64,000 nucleotides of DNA from assembly GCA_964036665.1 (NCBI GenBank), contig OZ038528.1:16107245-16171244 (forward strand). Direction: 5' to 3'. Under the pieces are notes generated by a model. It saw nothing but the letters and a program-made list of their open reading frames with translations. It did not search any database and had not been told where the DNA came from. This DNA comes from Gordius sp. MW1. Its lineage: Eukaryota > Nematomorpha > Gordioida > Gordea > Gordiidae. Positions 12,879 to 32,819 of the stretch are shown piece after piece (the first letter of the stretch is position 1; each line of letters begins with the position of its first letter). The position numbers and the translations under genes are program-made.

Positions 12879-13283
12879 ATGGCCTTTAGTGATTATGGGT
12901 CTAACAAACATTATATTATAAAACAACACAATGTTAAGAATTTGCAGAATTGTTGGGAGAAATTTTTTGTTGAATTTGAACAATTTTTAATTAAAAAAAT
13001 CAAAAATTTGGCCAATGGTCACTTTTTCTCTATTGGTCAGTACCAACAGATACTCTATAAGTCAATGATAGCCAAAAAAAACGGAAAAAAAAATTTTGAT
13101 GCTCACTTTGGCCAATGGTCATTTTTTTCCATTGGTCAGCAGCCAGCACACGGTAAAAGTGGATATACATTCATAAGAGTAAAAAAAACGAAAAAAAAAT
13201 TTTCGAATCACATTTTGGCCAATGGTCATTTTTTTCCATTGGTCAGCAGCCAGGACACGGTAAAAGCGGATATAAATTCATAA
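12879..13283 (+). CDS. Small conserved open frame in composite repeat A
   Basis: An ATG (MAFSDYGSNKHY...) opens a 134-codon frame. The first 68 residues, to about SMIAKK, recur in copies B and C. The rest reads through minisatellite units that repeat the motif LANGHFF. Among A, B and C I count five variable sites in the shared 68 codons; four are synonymous and one changes Gln to His. No known domain is recognised. The frame may be fortuitous; the synonymous excess is the only support. Confidence 0.3.
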   Translation: MAFSDYGSNKHYIIKQHNVKNLQNCWEKFFVEFEQFLIKKIKNLANGHFFSIGQYQQILYKSMIAKKNGKKNFDAHFGQWSFFSIGQQPAHGKSGYTFIRVKKTKKKFSNHILANGHFFPLVSSQDTVKADINS

Positions 13284-13680
13284 TAGTCAAAAAAAAACGA
13301 AAAAAAAGTTTTCGAATCACATTTTGGCCAATGGTCATTTTATTCCATTGGTCAGCAGCCAGCGGACGGCCAAAAAGTCATAATAGCAATGGTAGGAACA
13401 GGAACAATCATAATAGTCAAAAAAACGAAAAAAATAATTTCGATTCACATTTTGGCCAATGGTCATTTTTTCCATCGGTCAGGAGCCAGCGGACGGCCAA
13501 AAAGTCATAATAGCAATGGTAGTAACAGGAACAATCATAATAGTCAAAAAAAAACGAAAAAAATAATTTCGATTCACATTTTGGCCAATGGTCATTTTTT
13601 TCATTGGTCAGCAGCCAGCGGACGGCCAAAAATTCTTATTATCAATGATAGTAACAAGAACAATCATAAGAGTCAAAAAA
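13008..13680 (+). repeat. Hairpin minisatellite array in copy A
   Basis: Six units at spacings of about 98, 106, 108, 130 and 128 bp. Each carries GGCCAATGG, then a T-rich loop of about 11 bases, then CCATTGG(TCAG), so every unit can fold a CCAATGG/CCATTGG hairpin and presents CCAAT boxes on both strands. The later units add AGCGGACGGCCAAAAA and a run of AAC/AAT-type codons. Confidence 0.8.
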
Positions 13681-13702
13681 ACTCCGGGATTCTAACCCCA
13701 AA

Positions 13703-13940
13703 ACTAGTTAAATTGCATAGCAATTAAAAGTAAACAACTTTTATTTATGTTTATTATATAACTAGTTAAATTGCATAGCATTAAAAGTAAACAACTTTTA
13801 TCTATGTTTATTATATAACAAAAACTAGTTAAATTGCATAGCAAATAAAAGTAAACAACTTTTATTTATGTTTATTATATAACTAGTTAAATTGCATAGC
13901 AATTAAAAGTAAACAACTTTTATTTATGTTTATATAATAG
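13703..13940 (+). repeat. 58-bp tandem array in copy A
   Basis: Four units begin ACTAGTTAAATTGCATAGC at about 13,703, 13,761, 13,824 and 13,882. Each contains the TTGC-ATA-GCAA palindrome and AAAGTAAACAACTTT. The same array appears reversed in copy B near 33,080-33,320. Confidence 0.8.
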
Positions 13941-14191
13941 ATAATTTAACAAATCTTATATATAACACACCGAGGGAGATAGAGATGAGGGGTGGGGCAC
14001 CTCTTATGCAATAATTTTAAAAATAACACAGCGAGGGAGATAGAGATGAGGGGTGGGGCACCTCTTTCTCATGCATTAATTTAAAAAATCGATAACCTAA
14101 TATACCCAATGCAAATAGATAGGGAGGGTAACGGACGGACAGACAGACAACGGACACCAAAAAACGAGCCCATAAATTGCATAGCAATTAA

Positions 14192-14649
14192 AATGGAAGT
14201 TAAAACTTTTCTTTAAAATCTGTCGTTTTAAGGTTAAATTATAACATTGCAATTAAGTGAAAATTTACCGTTGATCAAATGATCTTGCATTGACCTTGAA
14301 ATTTATATTATAGTCATTTATATTATAATCAATTATAAGTAGCGTTATTAAAATATAATTACTGAAAAATCGAAAACTATATTATTTCATAAATGCCGTT
14401 TAAATTATAATGAGAATTCGCTCTTTAAAAAATCATGAAATTATGCCCAAAACAATTAAAAGATGTTAATAAAGAATTGTATTGAATACTATAGTCTTTT
14501 TTGTAAAAGTACTTAAATAGGAGGCAAAAATACCATACGAAGGTTTAAGTTTTTCAGGAAAAGTCAATAAATGGAGGAACATTTTAGTAGGCCTTATATT
14601 TGTTTGAAAAATTCAAATGTTAGTACTTGTTGCAACTTGATAATACTAA
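14192..14649. other. AT-rich non-coding sequence
   Basis: No feature is recognised between composite repeat A and the PIF/Harbinger-like MITE. Confidence 0.5.
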
Positions 14650-14909
14650 GGGTGCGTCTTAATATGCGATTTTGAATCTAGATTCAAAAAGCGAATGCAT
14701 AAAACATAGCCGCGTCTTAATACGAGCGTCACGCCATTTTTGTTCTATTTTTGTTATTTTGCTCATAAAACAAATATTTATCCTTTAATTACGCTTATTA
14801 ATGCATATTCATATGGTAACTAAACTAAAATTGTTGATTCCACGACATATATATCGCATATACAAACAAAAATATGGCGCCATGAAGTTGAATCGCATTT
14901 TTTTTACTC
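14650..14909 (-). mobile_element. PIF/Harbinger (Tourist)-like MITE, copy 1
   Basis: A 260-bp element flanked by TAA on both sides (14,647-14,649 and 14,910-14,912). The left end is GGGTGCGTCTTAATATGCG; the right end is a diverged inverted version (GAATCGCATTTTTTTTACTC). It is homologous along its length, in reverse orientation, to 18,553-18,821. TAA duplication with GGG-starting ends is typical of PIF/Harbinger MITEs. Confidence 0.75.
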
Positions 14910-15755
14910 TAAAATTTGTGTTTAAAAACGTTTTTAATTTAGTTTTTAAATAATTATTTCGCAATGTTAAACCGTTAAATTGATTGATATTACAAACTTT
15001 TGGGCAGAAAAATATATAAATTTACTTATGTAAAGGATAATATTCATGCCGCCTGGCAAGCTGTAACTCATGCGAATTGACTTAATTAACAATTATACTT
15101 AATAAAATAAAATTGGCCCATAGCATAATATATTAAAGATTATATTTGTGAATTTGTAGTAATTGTTATTTGACAAATTATAAAAAGCTGGACGAGTGAG
15201 GCTCATCCAGGTCTATGAAAATAGAAATGGTCAAGTTTTAATAGCGAAATGCCTTAAATTTGCACATTTTATATAACACAATTGGCCTTGTTTCAAGCCT
15301 TTTTGCATATAGGTCTATCAGAATAAAGCACAGGTCCCCCAAAAACCAACCTAAACCCGCCTTAATTCTTCCACTGTTGTGGTTAAAAGTTGGGGAAAAA
15401 ATCGGGTAGGGTTTTGCTAAAACAAATCTAATTTGCCATATTATGCCATGGATTTCTTCTTTCATTTATCATTACTGTGTTAAAAATGAAGGCTAACTAT
15501 ATCAGTAAAATGCTGCCTTTAAAACATTTTGCGATCTAACTAATATTTAACATTTGGTTATGGTCAAATCGAAGATGCGGGTTGGGATTTTTTTAAATTA
15601 ATTGGGTCTGGTTCGGATCATAATCTAAGATGTGTTTGTTTTTGGGGTTGATCTAGTTCAAACATCGACTTTACAGGACTCTAAGCTATTTTCAAATATT
15701 ATATTTTGAGATAACAGGTCTTTAATTAGTTAAACCATGTATTCGAGAACACCCC

Positions 15756-15907
15756 CATGGGCGTAGGCAGGGGCCCTAAATAAGAAAAAAAAATTTCATT
15801 GTTTAAACCCTGATATTTAAAAAAAATTCTGTTTTGCCCTCCCCCCCCCTAATTAAACTTTTGAACGTTTCGCCCCCCCCCTAATCCAAAACCTGGCTAC
15901 GCCCATG
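15756..15907. mobile_element. hAT-like MITE, CATGGGCGTAGCC family
   Basis: A 152-bp copy from CATGGGCGTAGGCAGG to CCTGGCTACGCCCATG. It is flanked by AACACCCC and AACACCCT (7 of 8). Confidence 0.85.
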
Positions 15908-17823
15908 AACACCCTTGTTAAATTATAAATGAAGATACAATCAGGAGGATGAAATTTAAATAACTCTTTAATACCAAAACCTAATTATAAAATTAATATA
16001 AATTTCTTTAATTAAAATTAAAATGATCCAAATCTTGTGACGAAAATTTATCGGTATGTTCCCGTAACTAATTACTTATATGTTATAAGCACATTTGGAA
16101 TTTTGTGCTAAATCTTTAAAGATAATTTTAATTAATGCAATGATCTAAATTATCAGTGATATTAATCTATGAGACGTGACCACGACCTAGGTATATCCCC
16201 TTTTAAATTTGAAGGCTTGAAGGAAAAACGTGCTTTCGGCAGCCTTTTTTATTCTCTAGAGTGGCAATATTTGATATTTTTTCAATCGCTGTTTTTAAAG
16301 TTGGCTCATGTTAAAGCCTAAAGCGGATATTCGGTTTAGATTTATTTCGTATTGAATTTGATCCTAAATGTGATCAATTTTTCAACTAGCTTAAGTTTAA
16401 AATGTAAGATGACTGCGTTTTTTGGGATTTATAATTTTCAATTAATGCCTCCATCAATGGTTTCTGCTATTTAAATGCCATGCTTACCCAATTAAACTCT
16501 GTTTCAATGTAAGCTTTCTTACAATCAAATGCGCACAAACTTTTTCTATATCATTTTTTACCTTATAATTCATTTTCTCGCCCCTCGTTAGTTTATAATA
16601 TCATTTTTTAGTTTGATAGCTTTTTAAAAATAAAAGAGTTTCTATATAAACATCTAAAGGCAATCAACTCTTAAAACCTATGGATTTCTAAATTTGCCTT
16701 AGATTTGGCAGCAGCCGGAGCAACATTATATTAACGCGACTCAATACAAATTTAATTTGTCAATACTCTCCCTTTTAAATTGTATAATGACTGTTAATTT
16801 CTTCAAGTATCCAATCAGAACATTTAACCTTAACGTGTCCTCCCTCTAATGTTAAACATAGATGTTCAAAGTCTATATGATAGTAATAAGAGTGGTCTTA
16901 GGTTAAAGACCCTGTTACTTAATTTTGTCACGTTTTAATCTTTAAAAGGTATTTTTCATGCCATTCCTTTGTTATTTTTTACTAAAAGGTCCTGCGCACA
17001 AACGGCGCGGGGAGGGAGAATCTTAAAAAGTCCTTAAAATCCTTGATCTTTTAATTTCCCTTTTAACATTTTGAGGCAGCTTGAGCATGCTTAACTTTTG
17101 AATAACATTTATTTGATAGATGAGCCCAGATGATTGAGATTGCACTTCATCCCAATTTCAACTTAGATAGATGACGTTTAAGATTAAGGTCAAAGCTCAA
17201 ACAAAATCTAATAATTATCTTTCAAATCTGTACACAAGAATGAATGTTTTACAATTGTAATATTTTAATCGATTTTATTACTCTTCTCTTCGTCTTATGT
17301 TTGTTTATCTGCTATTTTCCCGAGGAAAATGTAGTTGTCACGCTCACAATTAGAGCATTGTTCTTCGTGTGTTTTCATCGAAAATCTTGAATTCATTACG
17401 GATTACGTAACAACAGGCATAATTAGGGTTTGTTCGAGGTAATGGCAAATTAACCTAAATTAGGGAGTGCATTTGGGGTAGGCAGGATGTGGTAGAAAGT
17501 TTTTCAGCATAAATTTATATCAAAATACCATTTAAAAGGTTCTAATTTGTCGAGCGTTTTGAGCAACTTCATATCCTCTCAATAAAAACTGCTCGGCTAG
17601 TTTAAGCTAGCCGTTGAAAAAATGTTTTATTGATTTTTGCGCTAAACCCTAAAACACATCGCATTTTGTTGGTGGTGAAAGAGTGAGAGAGAGAGAGATC
17701 AATTTATTTATTTTTTCCCTAAGAAGCTTTAGGTTAGCTTTCCCTTAACCAGTTTATTATTCAAGATTCCATGTCTCTTCAATATTAAACTTTACCTAAC
17801 TCGATACAGGGATTAAGGCTAAC
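15908..17823. other. AT-rich non-coding sequence
   Basis: No gene or complete element is recognised. A short (GA)n tract lies at about 17,682-17,698. Confidence 0.5.
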
Positions 17824-18065
17824 CAGTGGCGTAAATACGGGGGGGGGGAACGAGAAATTCCCCCCCCCCCGATTTTTTATGAAAAAAAATATTTTAGATC
17901 TAAATTTTATATTTTATAGTTGTGCAACGTAACTGACCAAGTTAATTATTTATAATGGCTTTCTTTATGTTTTATACCAGATTTTATAATTTTGATGTTG
18001 AATGTTATAAAAATTTTTGGAACTTCCCCCCCCCCCCCCGAAAGAAAATCCTGGCTACGCGCCTG
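17824..18065. mobile_element. hAT-like MITE, CAGTGGCGTA / TACGCGCCTG ends
   Basis: A 242-bp element with a perfect 8-bp target duplication, AGGCTAAC (17,816-17,823 and 18,066-18,073). The left end is CAGTGGCGTAAATACGG; the right end is CCTGGCTACGCGCCTG. Poly-G and poly-C tracts lie inside. It belongs to the same family as 49,361-49,585. The perfect duplication suggests a fairly recent insertion. Confidence 0.88.
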
Positions 18066-18552
18066 AGGCTAACTCATCCTTTTTAATCTAAAATAATAAT
18101 TATCTTCGTGGATGTTGTTCTGGTTAAATGAATTTAAATTGCATCGGCAATTTATTGAATTTTTTATTTGGGCTAAAAATGTCATCTTATTAAGTCATGT
18201 TTAAGAAGGAAAGCATGCGTTGTCTGGTTTTATAATGGGGTAATATATATCCGGCTCGGGTCAAGCATGCAACCTCTTTTTCGAAATTTAAACAAAACCT
18301 AATTATAACCAAACACGATCTTCTTTATTATTTAATTATTTAGTGAATTTTATTAAAAAACACAAAATCCTATTTTTTATTGCTTTTGGATTTAAGTTAA
18401 ACATATATAAGTTAGTCATAGATCCTGCACTCTACTTAGGAATTATGGTGAGGAAATATATAAATTAAACCCCAATTTCGTAGTTAAAATGTTAAAGCCA
18501 TGTTCTATCTATTTACACTGCTTTTCATATAACAAGAAGGCCATAACTCTAA

Positions 18553-18821
18553 GGGCCCGTCTTAATATACGATTCAACTTCATGGCGCCCTATTTTTGTT
18601 TGTCTAAATATGCGATATACATGTCGTGGAATCAACAATTTTAGTTTAGTTAACATAAGAATATGCATTAATAAGCGTAATTAAAGGATATATATTTGTT
18701 TTACGAGCAAAAAGACAAAAATAGAACAAAAATGAAGTGACGCTCGTATTAAGACGCGGCTATGTTTTAACATGCATTCGTTTTTTTGCATCTATGCAAA
18801 ATCGCATTTTAAGACTCACAC
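18553..18821 (+). mobile_element. PIF/Harbinger (Tourist)-like MITE, copy 2
   Basis: A 269-bp element flanked by TAA (18,550-18,552 and 18,822-18,824). The ends are GGGCCCGTCTTAATATACG and the inverse of GTGTGAGTCTTAAAATGCG. It is in the opposite orientation to the copy at 14,650-14,909. Confidence 0.82.
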
Positions 18822-21267
18822 TAAGAACTGATAACAAGGGTCTATATTTTTTCAAATTAATATGTAGCAAAAATGTGATATTAACTGAATATTTATTTAA
18901 TAGCTTGAATCAGGCTATAGATCGTTGCTATCACATTGATTTGTTTGGGCATGTAATAGAAAGCAGAGAGGACAAATAGATTTGCATTAGGTAAAACTAG
19001 ATTTCGCTAAAATTTAGCTAGGTTTATTAGGAGCAGGTTTTTATATAACAAATACACTGAAAATGAATAAAATATTAAAAAAAAATTGACTGTTGTAAAT
19101 ATTAGGTAAACATTTTGATATCCCAAGTGAATTATATTTGCAAATTGTAATACCAATTTTCGGTGTAATGAAAAAAGATTCGCGATTGTCATGGGAATAT
19201 TAGATTATTTTTAAGACTTGTGGCCTTTAAAGGTAGTTCTCCCATTGAGACAAGAAGTTATTAAATAAACTATTTTGAATATTTTGACCTTTTAAAGGTT
19301 TCGGTAGAAGCGTGAAGATCTTTGTTTAAGTGAGATGGCGTGAAGACATCGTCAAGTAAAATCACAAGCCAAACAGTCCTTATTCCCAAGGAGCAAGCGT
19401 TTGGCCGTTAGGTCTTTTGCTATTCGCAGAGACTAGTGGGTGTGGGTATTAGAGAACCTTGTTAAAATAATACGGGAATATTTTTGTGGCATGGCCTGAC
19501 TTTATTGTGATTTTAATGAAGGCCGGTGGCCATTTGGTTAGACAGGTTTATTATACAGTGAGCAAGGGTGCTCAGCAACTACATTGCACCCTAGTCTTAA
19601 ATATGCCGAAATGCCGGATTCATTTTCAGATAAGAGGACCGAGAGGGAAAGCCTCAAACCACACATTACCCGACTTAAAGCAACACTTATAAGTGCTAAA
19701 AATTCTCCTGCAGAAGCGTGATTGATAAGATTTTGAGAAGCACTCTGAAAAAAGGGGTCATTCTAACACTTTGAAGTATCTAAATCCAGATAAATTAGCC
19801 TAAAATTCGACAAAGTCCTTCCATTGTTTGACCAAGGAGAGTGTTAGGCTCTATATGTTAACGAAGAGCCTACCCTTGGATAGACAGCTTGATAAAAAGG
19901 CTAAAAGGGTAGCACAAACTATTGAGCCTAAGTTTTACCTCTTAGTTTTATTGAGGGGCATGCTTGCTGCCAATGCGCGTCTCATTAGGAAAGATTTTTT
20001 ACTCCTTCATTTAAAGCTAGGCTCCCTACAAACATGGTCAGAGCCTCGCGTAACTATATTTAAGAGGATTGAAGGCAATGCTTAAATCTCAAAATTTTAA
20101 ACATTATTGTTTATTTAAAATCGTACATTGTTTGTCCTATTACCATTTTAAAACTTGTAATCACTTAATGCCCTTTAATAATTCCCTTTCCCTTTATTTT
20201 TCACAAATTTTGGAAATAGTTTGAATTAAAATTGGGCCCCAGAAGAGCTATTTTTGAGACTATTCAAGCGCAAATTGGATGTGTCTAAAAAGTAAATAAG
20301 TGATCCTACAACTAAGACAATTACAAAGTTTATTTTTATTTTATTTGGTAATGGAATAAAGCTTTTTTCTTCGCGCCCCCCTAAAGATATGTTAAAAGAT
20401 CTAATTTTAAGGCCTTAACTAATTTATGTTATTGTCACAAGTTTTAAATTAAAACAGTTTACGGTTTTTTAATTTAAGGTATGAATTGACTAAATATCAA
20501 TAGAAAATGTGTTTCTCCATTTTTAAATTGCTTTCTTAAAAATATCATTAAGTCAATAGGTATAACATTTTTATAATTTAGTAAATTATATAATCGTAAA
20601 CTATAAAAAAATAGTTCTTAAGAAATATTAATGTATTATCATTGTCTTAAACAAACATCTAAATTGTGTTTTTATTTATTTATAGATCAAGTTCAATAAG
20701 GTCAATATAAAATACAAAAATAAATGCAATAACCTTTTTTGAAAAAATTATAAGATTGTTCTCACATTTTCAATTTGTTTTACATGTCATTTAATCTACA
20801 TAAAACATGTTTATACAAATCAGGATTTTAATTATATATAGACAAATAATCTTTCCTAGGAGCCCATAATTGTTTATTTTTACGTATTAGAATGTTAATT
20901 TATGAGTTATTACAATATTATAGGAATTAATTAACGTTAATGTGAATTAATTTAATAGTAACAATTGTGGTTATCAATCATATGATTTGGTTTTTAAATA
21001 TTTAATATTTTATCGACATTCTCGTTTCGCGTCTTATTATAGCTAATTTTGTAACAAAAAGTAAAGGCGACATGTCAGGAATTAAACATTTTGGTTTTTA
21101 ATAAGCTGGTTTTTGAAAAATTCCTATAAACTTTATTGTTATTATAACAAAATAATGCTCTTTGATGAAAATGGCCACTCGTGTACCCTTACAAACCATT
21201 TATGACTCGAAAATGAGTGATCAAGTATTACTATAAATGGCCCTCATTCTTATATTTTAATAATTAG
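18822..21267. other. Gene-free stretch with an unexplained GC-richer block
   Basis: No gene is recognised. From about 19,300 to 20,090 the composition is more balanced, with two short open frames (19,486-19,692 and 19,828-20,085) whose peptides match no family I know. They could be a worn-out transposon or chance frames. The last part is the AT-rich lead-in to the kinase acceptor at 21,266. Confidence 0.4.
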
Positions 21268-30375
<9,108 letters not shown>

Positions 30376-30981
30376 AAAGACACCCGCCCCGCCCACTAAC
30401 GGACCGACGGACGAATGTCTACGTGAAGGAGGGTCTATACACACCCATACGTTTTATAATTTATTCGACTTCCTTTCCTTTTATCTCAATTGTCTTGCGC
30501 CCCTCAATATCGCAGCCAGCCGCATAATAACAATACGTTTACCGCTCGTAGAAGAAGGAGCTTTTTTCCCTTAACGTCGACTAATCAAAAGGACACGTTG
30601 TACCGTGGGGCCCATATGCATCACCCCCTAATTGATGGGTATGCCACGAGATGTAACAATCATGCATTTTTACGCTCCCCCTCACCCTATGAAGCCGAAA
30701 CATTTGGAAAGAAATCACCCGATACGCCCCAACACACACTCTTACCTAAAACTCGGCTCATCCTTTTGATTCCTGGAAAATTAATTGCTCCCTCTTTCCC
30801 CGAGTATGGATTTAACGCCTATTAGCTTAACAGCATATCGGTCGGTTCACATTACCTTTTCCCTGTACCGACGCTCCTGATTTATGGACATTACATTATG
30901 CATATACGCTCCCTTCTCCCCCCGTTCATTGCACGTGTATTATAATATATAAATATATCGTGTTGTACGTATGTTGTACTT

Positions 30982-30987
30982 AATAAA
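30982..30987 (+). promoter_or_regulatory. Poly(A) signal, proximal
   Basis: AATAAA followed within 20 bases by the GT-rich TGATTGTTGTTAGCCTGTTG, as expected of a cleavage/polyadenylation site. Confidence 0.6.
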
Positions 30988-31835
30988 TGATTGTTGTTAG
31001 CCTGTTGCGCAATTACCAAAACCATGTACCCCTTCCATGTTTGAATTCGTTTTATATACCCCCGATTTTACCCGCCCTTTTACACTGTACGACGCCGTAC
31101 CTACGAAACCTCCTCCGCTCTTACTTAGTTAAATGTTACTATATTACGTTTTCCTTATTTTGCATTGACGCGTCCTCAAATGTACATACCTACGAATTAC
31201 CCATCTCGAGATGATGATGATGAATGCTGGTTTGCTTGTTTTACCCTTTCGTAAATAATCTATCGACCGACGCCCCTCAATTTTTTACATTTCTATGTAG
31301 CAGCTCTAAACGATTCGACACGGGATCCCGAGATAATGTCGGCGGCCTTACTGATGATCGTTATCATTCGCTTTGGAGTTATCATCACGTAGCATACCTA
31401 AACTATTTATTATGTCAGTTTATTGATTGAATCAACGAGTCACAATGTGTCAGACATTTTTGTAAACGTCTTTTGTTCCGCCTACGCCTCTTCTTCCTCC
31501 TTCCCCCCCCCCCCATTTTATTATCCCTTTTTCTTTAGACAGTGTTATATTTATGACCCTCGACCTAACCTTAGGATATCATTCTATCAGTCGTTCCTCC
31601 TTTATGAATTTCCAGTTCATATCTCTCGTACATCGCCTTTTATTAGAAGCAGCGCAGCCCTATATATGCCGCCTCCCATTGACACCCCCAAACATTGGCA
31701 CGTTTTCCTGCTCGTGTTCGAATATGGTTCGATGAGCTATTACATATTATGCCCCTTTTAAAATTATTGTGTAAGGCTCCCTTTCGGCTTTTCAAAAATA
31801 TTTATTGAACATTACAGCTTTTTACGTTTACCATA

Positions 31836-31841
31836 AATAAA
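31836..31841 (+). promoter_or_regulatory. Poly(A) signal, distal
   Basis: AATAAA within ATAAATAAATT, followed by T/GT-rich sequence (TTTGTTACGTCTTATGTG). A second possible 3' end. Confidence 0.45.
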
Positions 31842-31869
31842 TTACGATCATTTGTTACGTCTTATGTGT

Positions 31870-32759
31870 TTGGGTTAATATGTGATTATGTGTCAAAATT
31901 AGGAAACTCGGCGTACCATTTGCTCTATGGCTTTTTTTGTTATGGCTCTTAATACCATAATAAGTCAAGTGTTAACGAAAGTTTGTTTTAGATAATTAAA
32001 GAAAATTTTGATTATTAATGACCTTAAGGCCTATCTAGCAAACATTGATTCAAAACACTTTTAACCAATGGCTATCTGGCGAAAATCACGTGATCTTGTT
32101 TACTTTTACATTTGTAGCCAATTCGTGCGCTTTATTGCTATGTTGAATTTTATTATTATTGAATTATATAACCTTACACCGGCACAAGAGATTTTAAGTT
32201 TTTACTAATAAATGTTGGTTACTTTATGTTTTGGCCATTTGCCCTATAAATGTCATATAATGGCGCAGGTTTAGTCGATTCAATCGGGTTGGGTTATGTG
32301 TAGTAACCCTTGCAATTGGAACTACCTAAAAAATTAATTTGTATCCATAATTTAAAGGCGGCTTTATCCTAACTAACATCAAACCATATTTACTTTAACC
32401 TGACCAGTACCTATTTTGGTCGGTCAACTTTTGTGAAAAAATAAGCAGCACTGGGGTTTAGTAATAATGCGTCAACTGAAAAAATATTACTCCGGTAGAG
32501 AGGGAGGTGTCACCTAAAAGTGAAATTAAGAAAGTTTGTAATACAACATTAAATTTTTTATTTAAATCGGTTATAATAAAATTATTAACTGGAATAGCAC
32601 AGCATATTAAATGCAATTTAGGGTTCTGATAAGAATATTTAAGGCAAGGGGCCTTCTTAAAAACTCTACAACGCCTCTATAGACGGGCTTTTTTTTGATG
32701 TGCGATTAATACTTCGTTAAAGTATAATACACATTACCATAATAGTTTGTAAGACGTCA
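31870..32759. other. AT-rich intergenic sequence
   Basis: No gene or complete repeat is recognised between the kinase 3' end and the LINE/composite-repeat block. Confidence 0.5.
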
Positions 32760-32819
32760 CTATGAATCTTATGAAGTTGCTTAATTCTAGATAATACTCA
32801 TTGTTTTGTTTTCATAAAT

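Larger units (their letters stand above)
12601..14191 (+). repeat. Composite tandem-repeat element, copy A
   Basis: One of four copies in the window. In order it holds: the CTCGGGCCTTCGGCCC palindrome (12,602); a G-rich (GGGAA)n tract to about 12,665; a CATAAATTGCATAGCAA-type motif in inverted form (about 12,700-12,720); two TTAGGG units (about 12,827); a small open frame (12,879); a hairpin minisatellite (13,008-13,680); a 58-bp array (13,703-13,940); a 61-bp duplication (from 13,965); GGACGGACAGACAGAC; and the end CGAGCCCATAAATTGCATAGC. The outer ends are fixed by agreement between copies. No transposase is encoded. The layout resembles Helentron-associated elements with central tandem repeats, which is inference. 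Confidence 0.8.
30376..31860 (+). other. 3' UTR of the kinase gene
   Basis: Non-coding sequence after the stop, more balanced in composition than the flanking DNA. It contains two AATAAA signals, so the UTR is about 0.6 kb or about 1.5 kb long. A poly-C run lies near 31,503-31,514. Confidence 0.65.

Noticed and set aside
13008-13680. CRISPR-like regular repeats
   Set aside because: The spacers are themselves repeated and the DNA is clearly animal; this is a minisatellite.
30490-31761. Several open frames downstream of the kinase stop
   Set aside because: They match no family, overlap one another, and lie in the 3' UTR between poly(A) signals.
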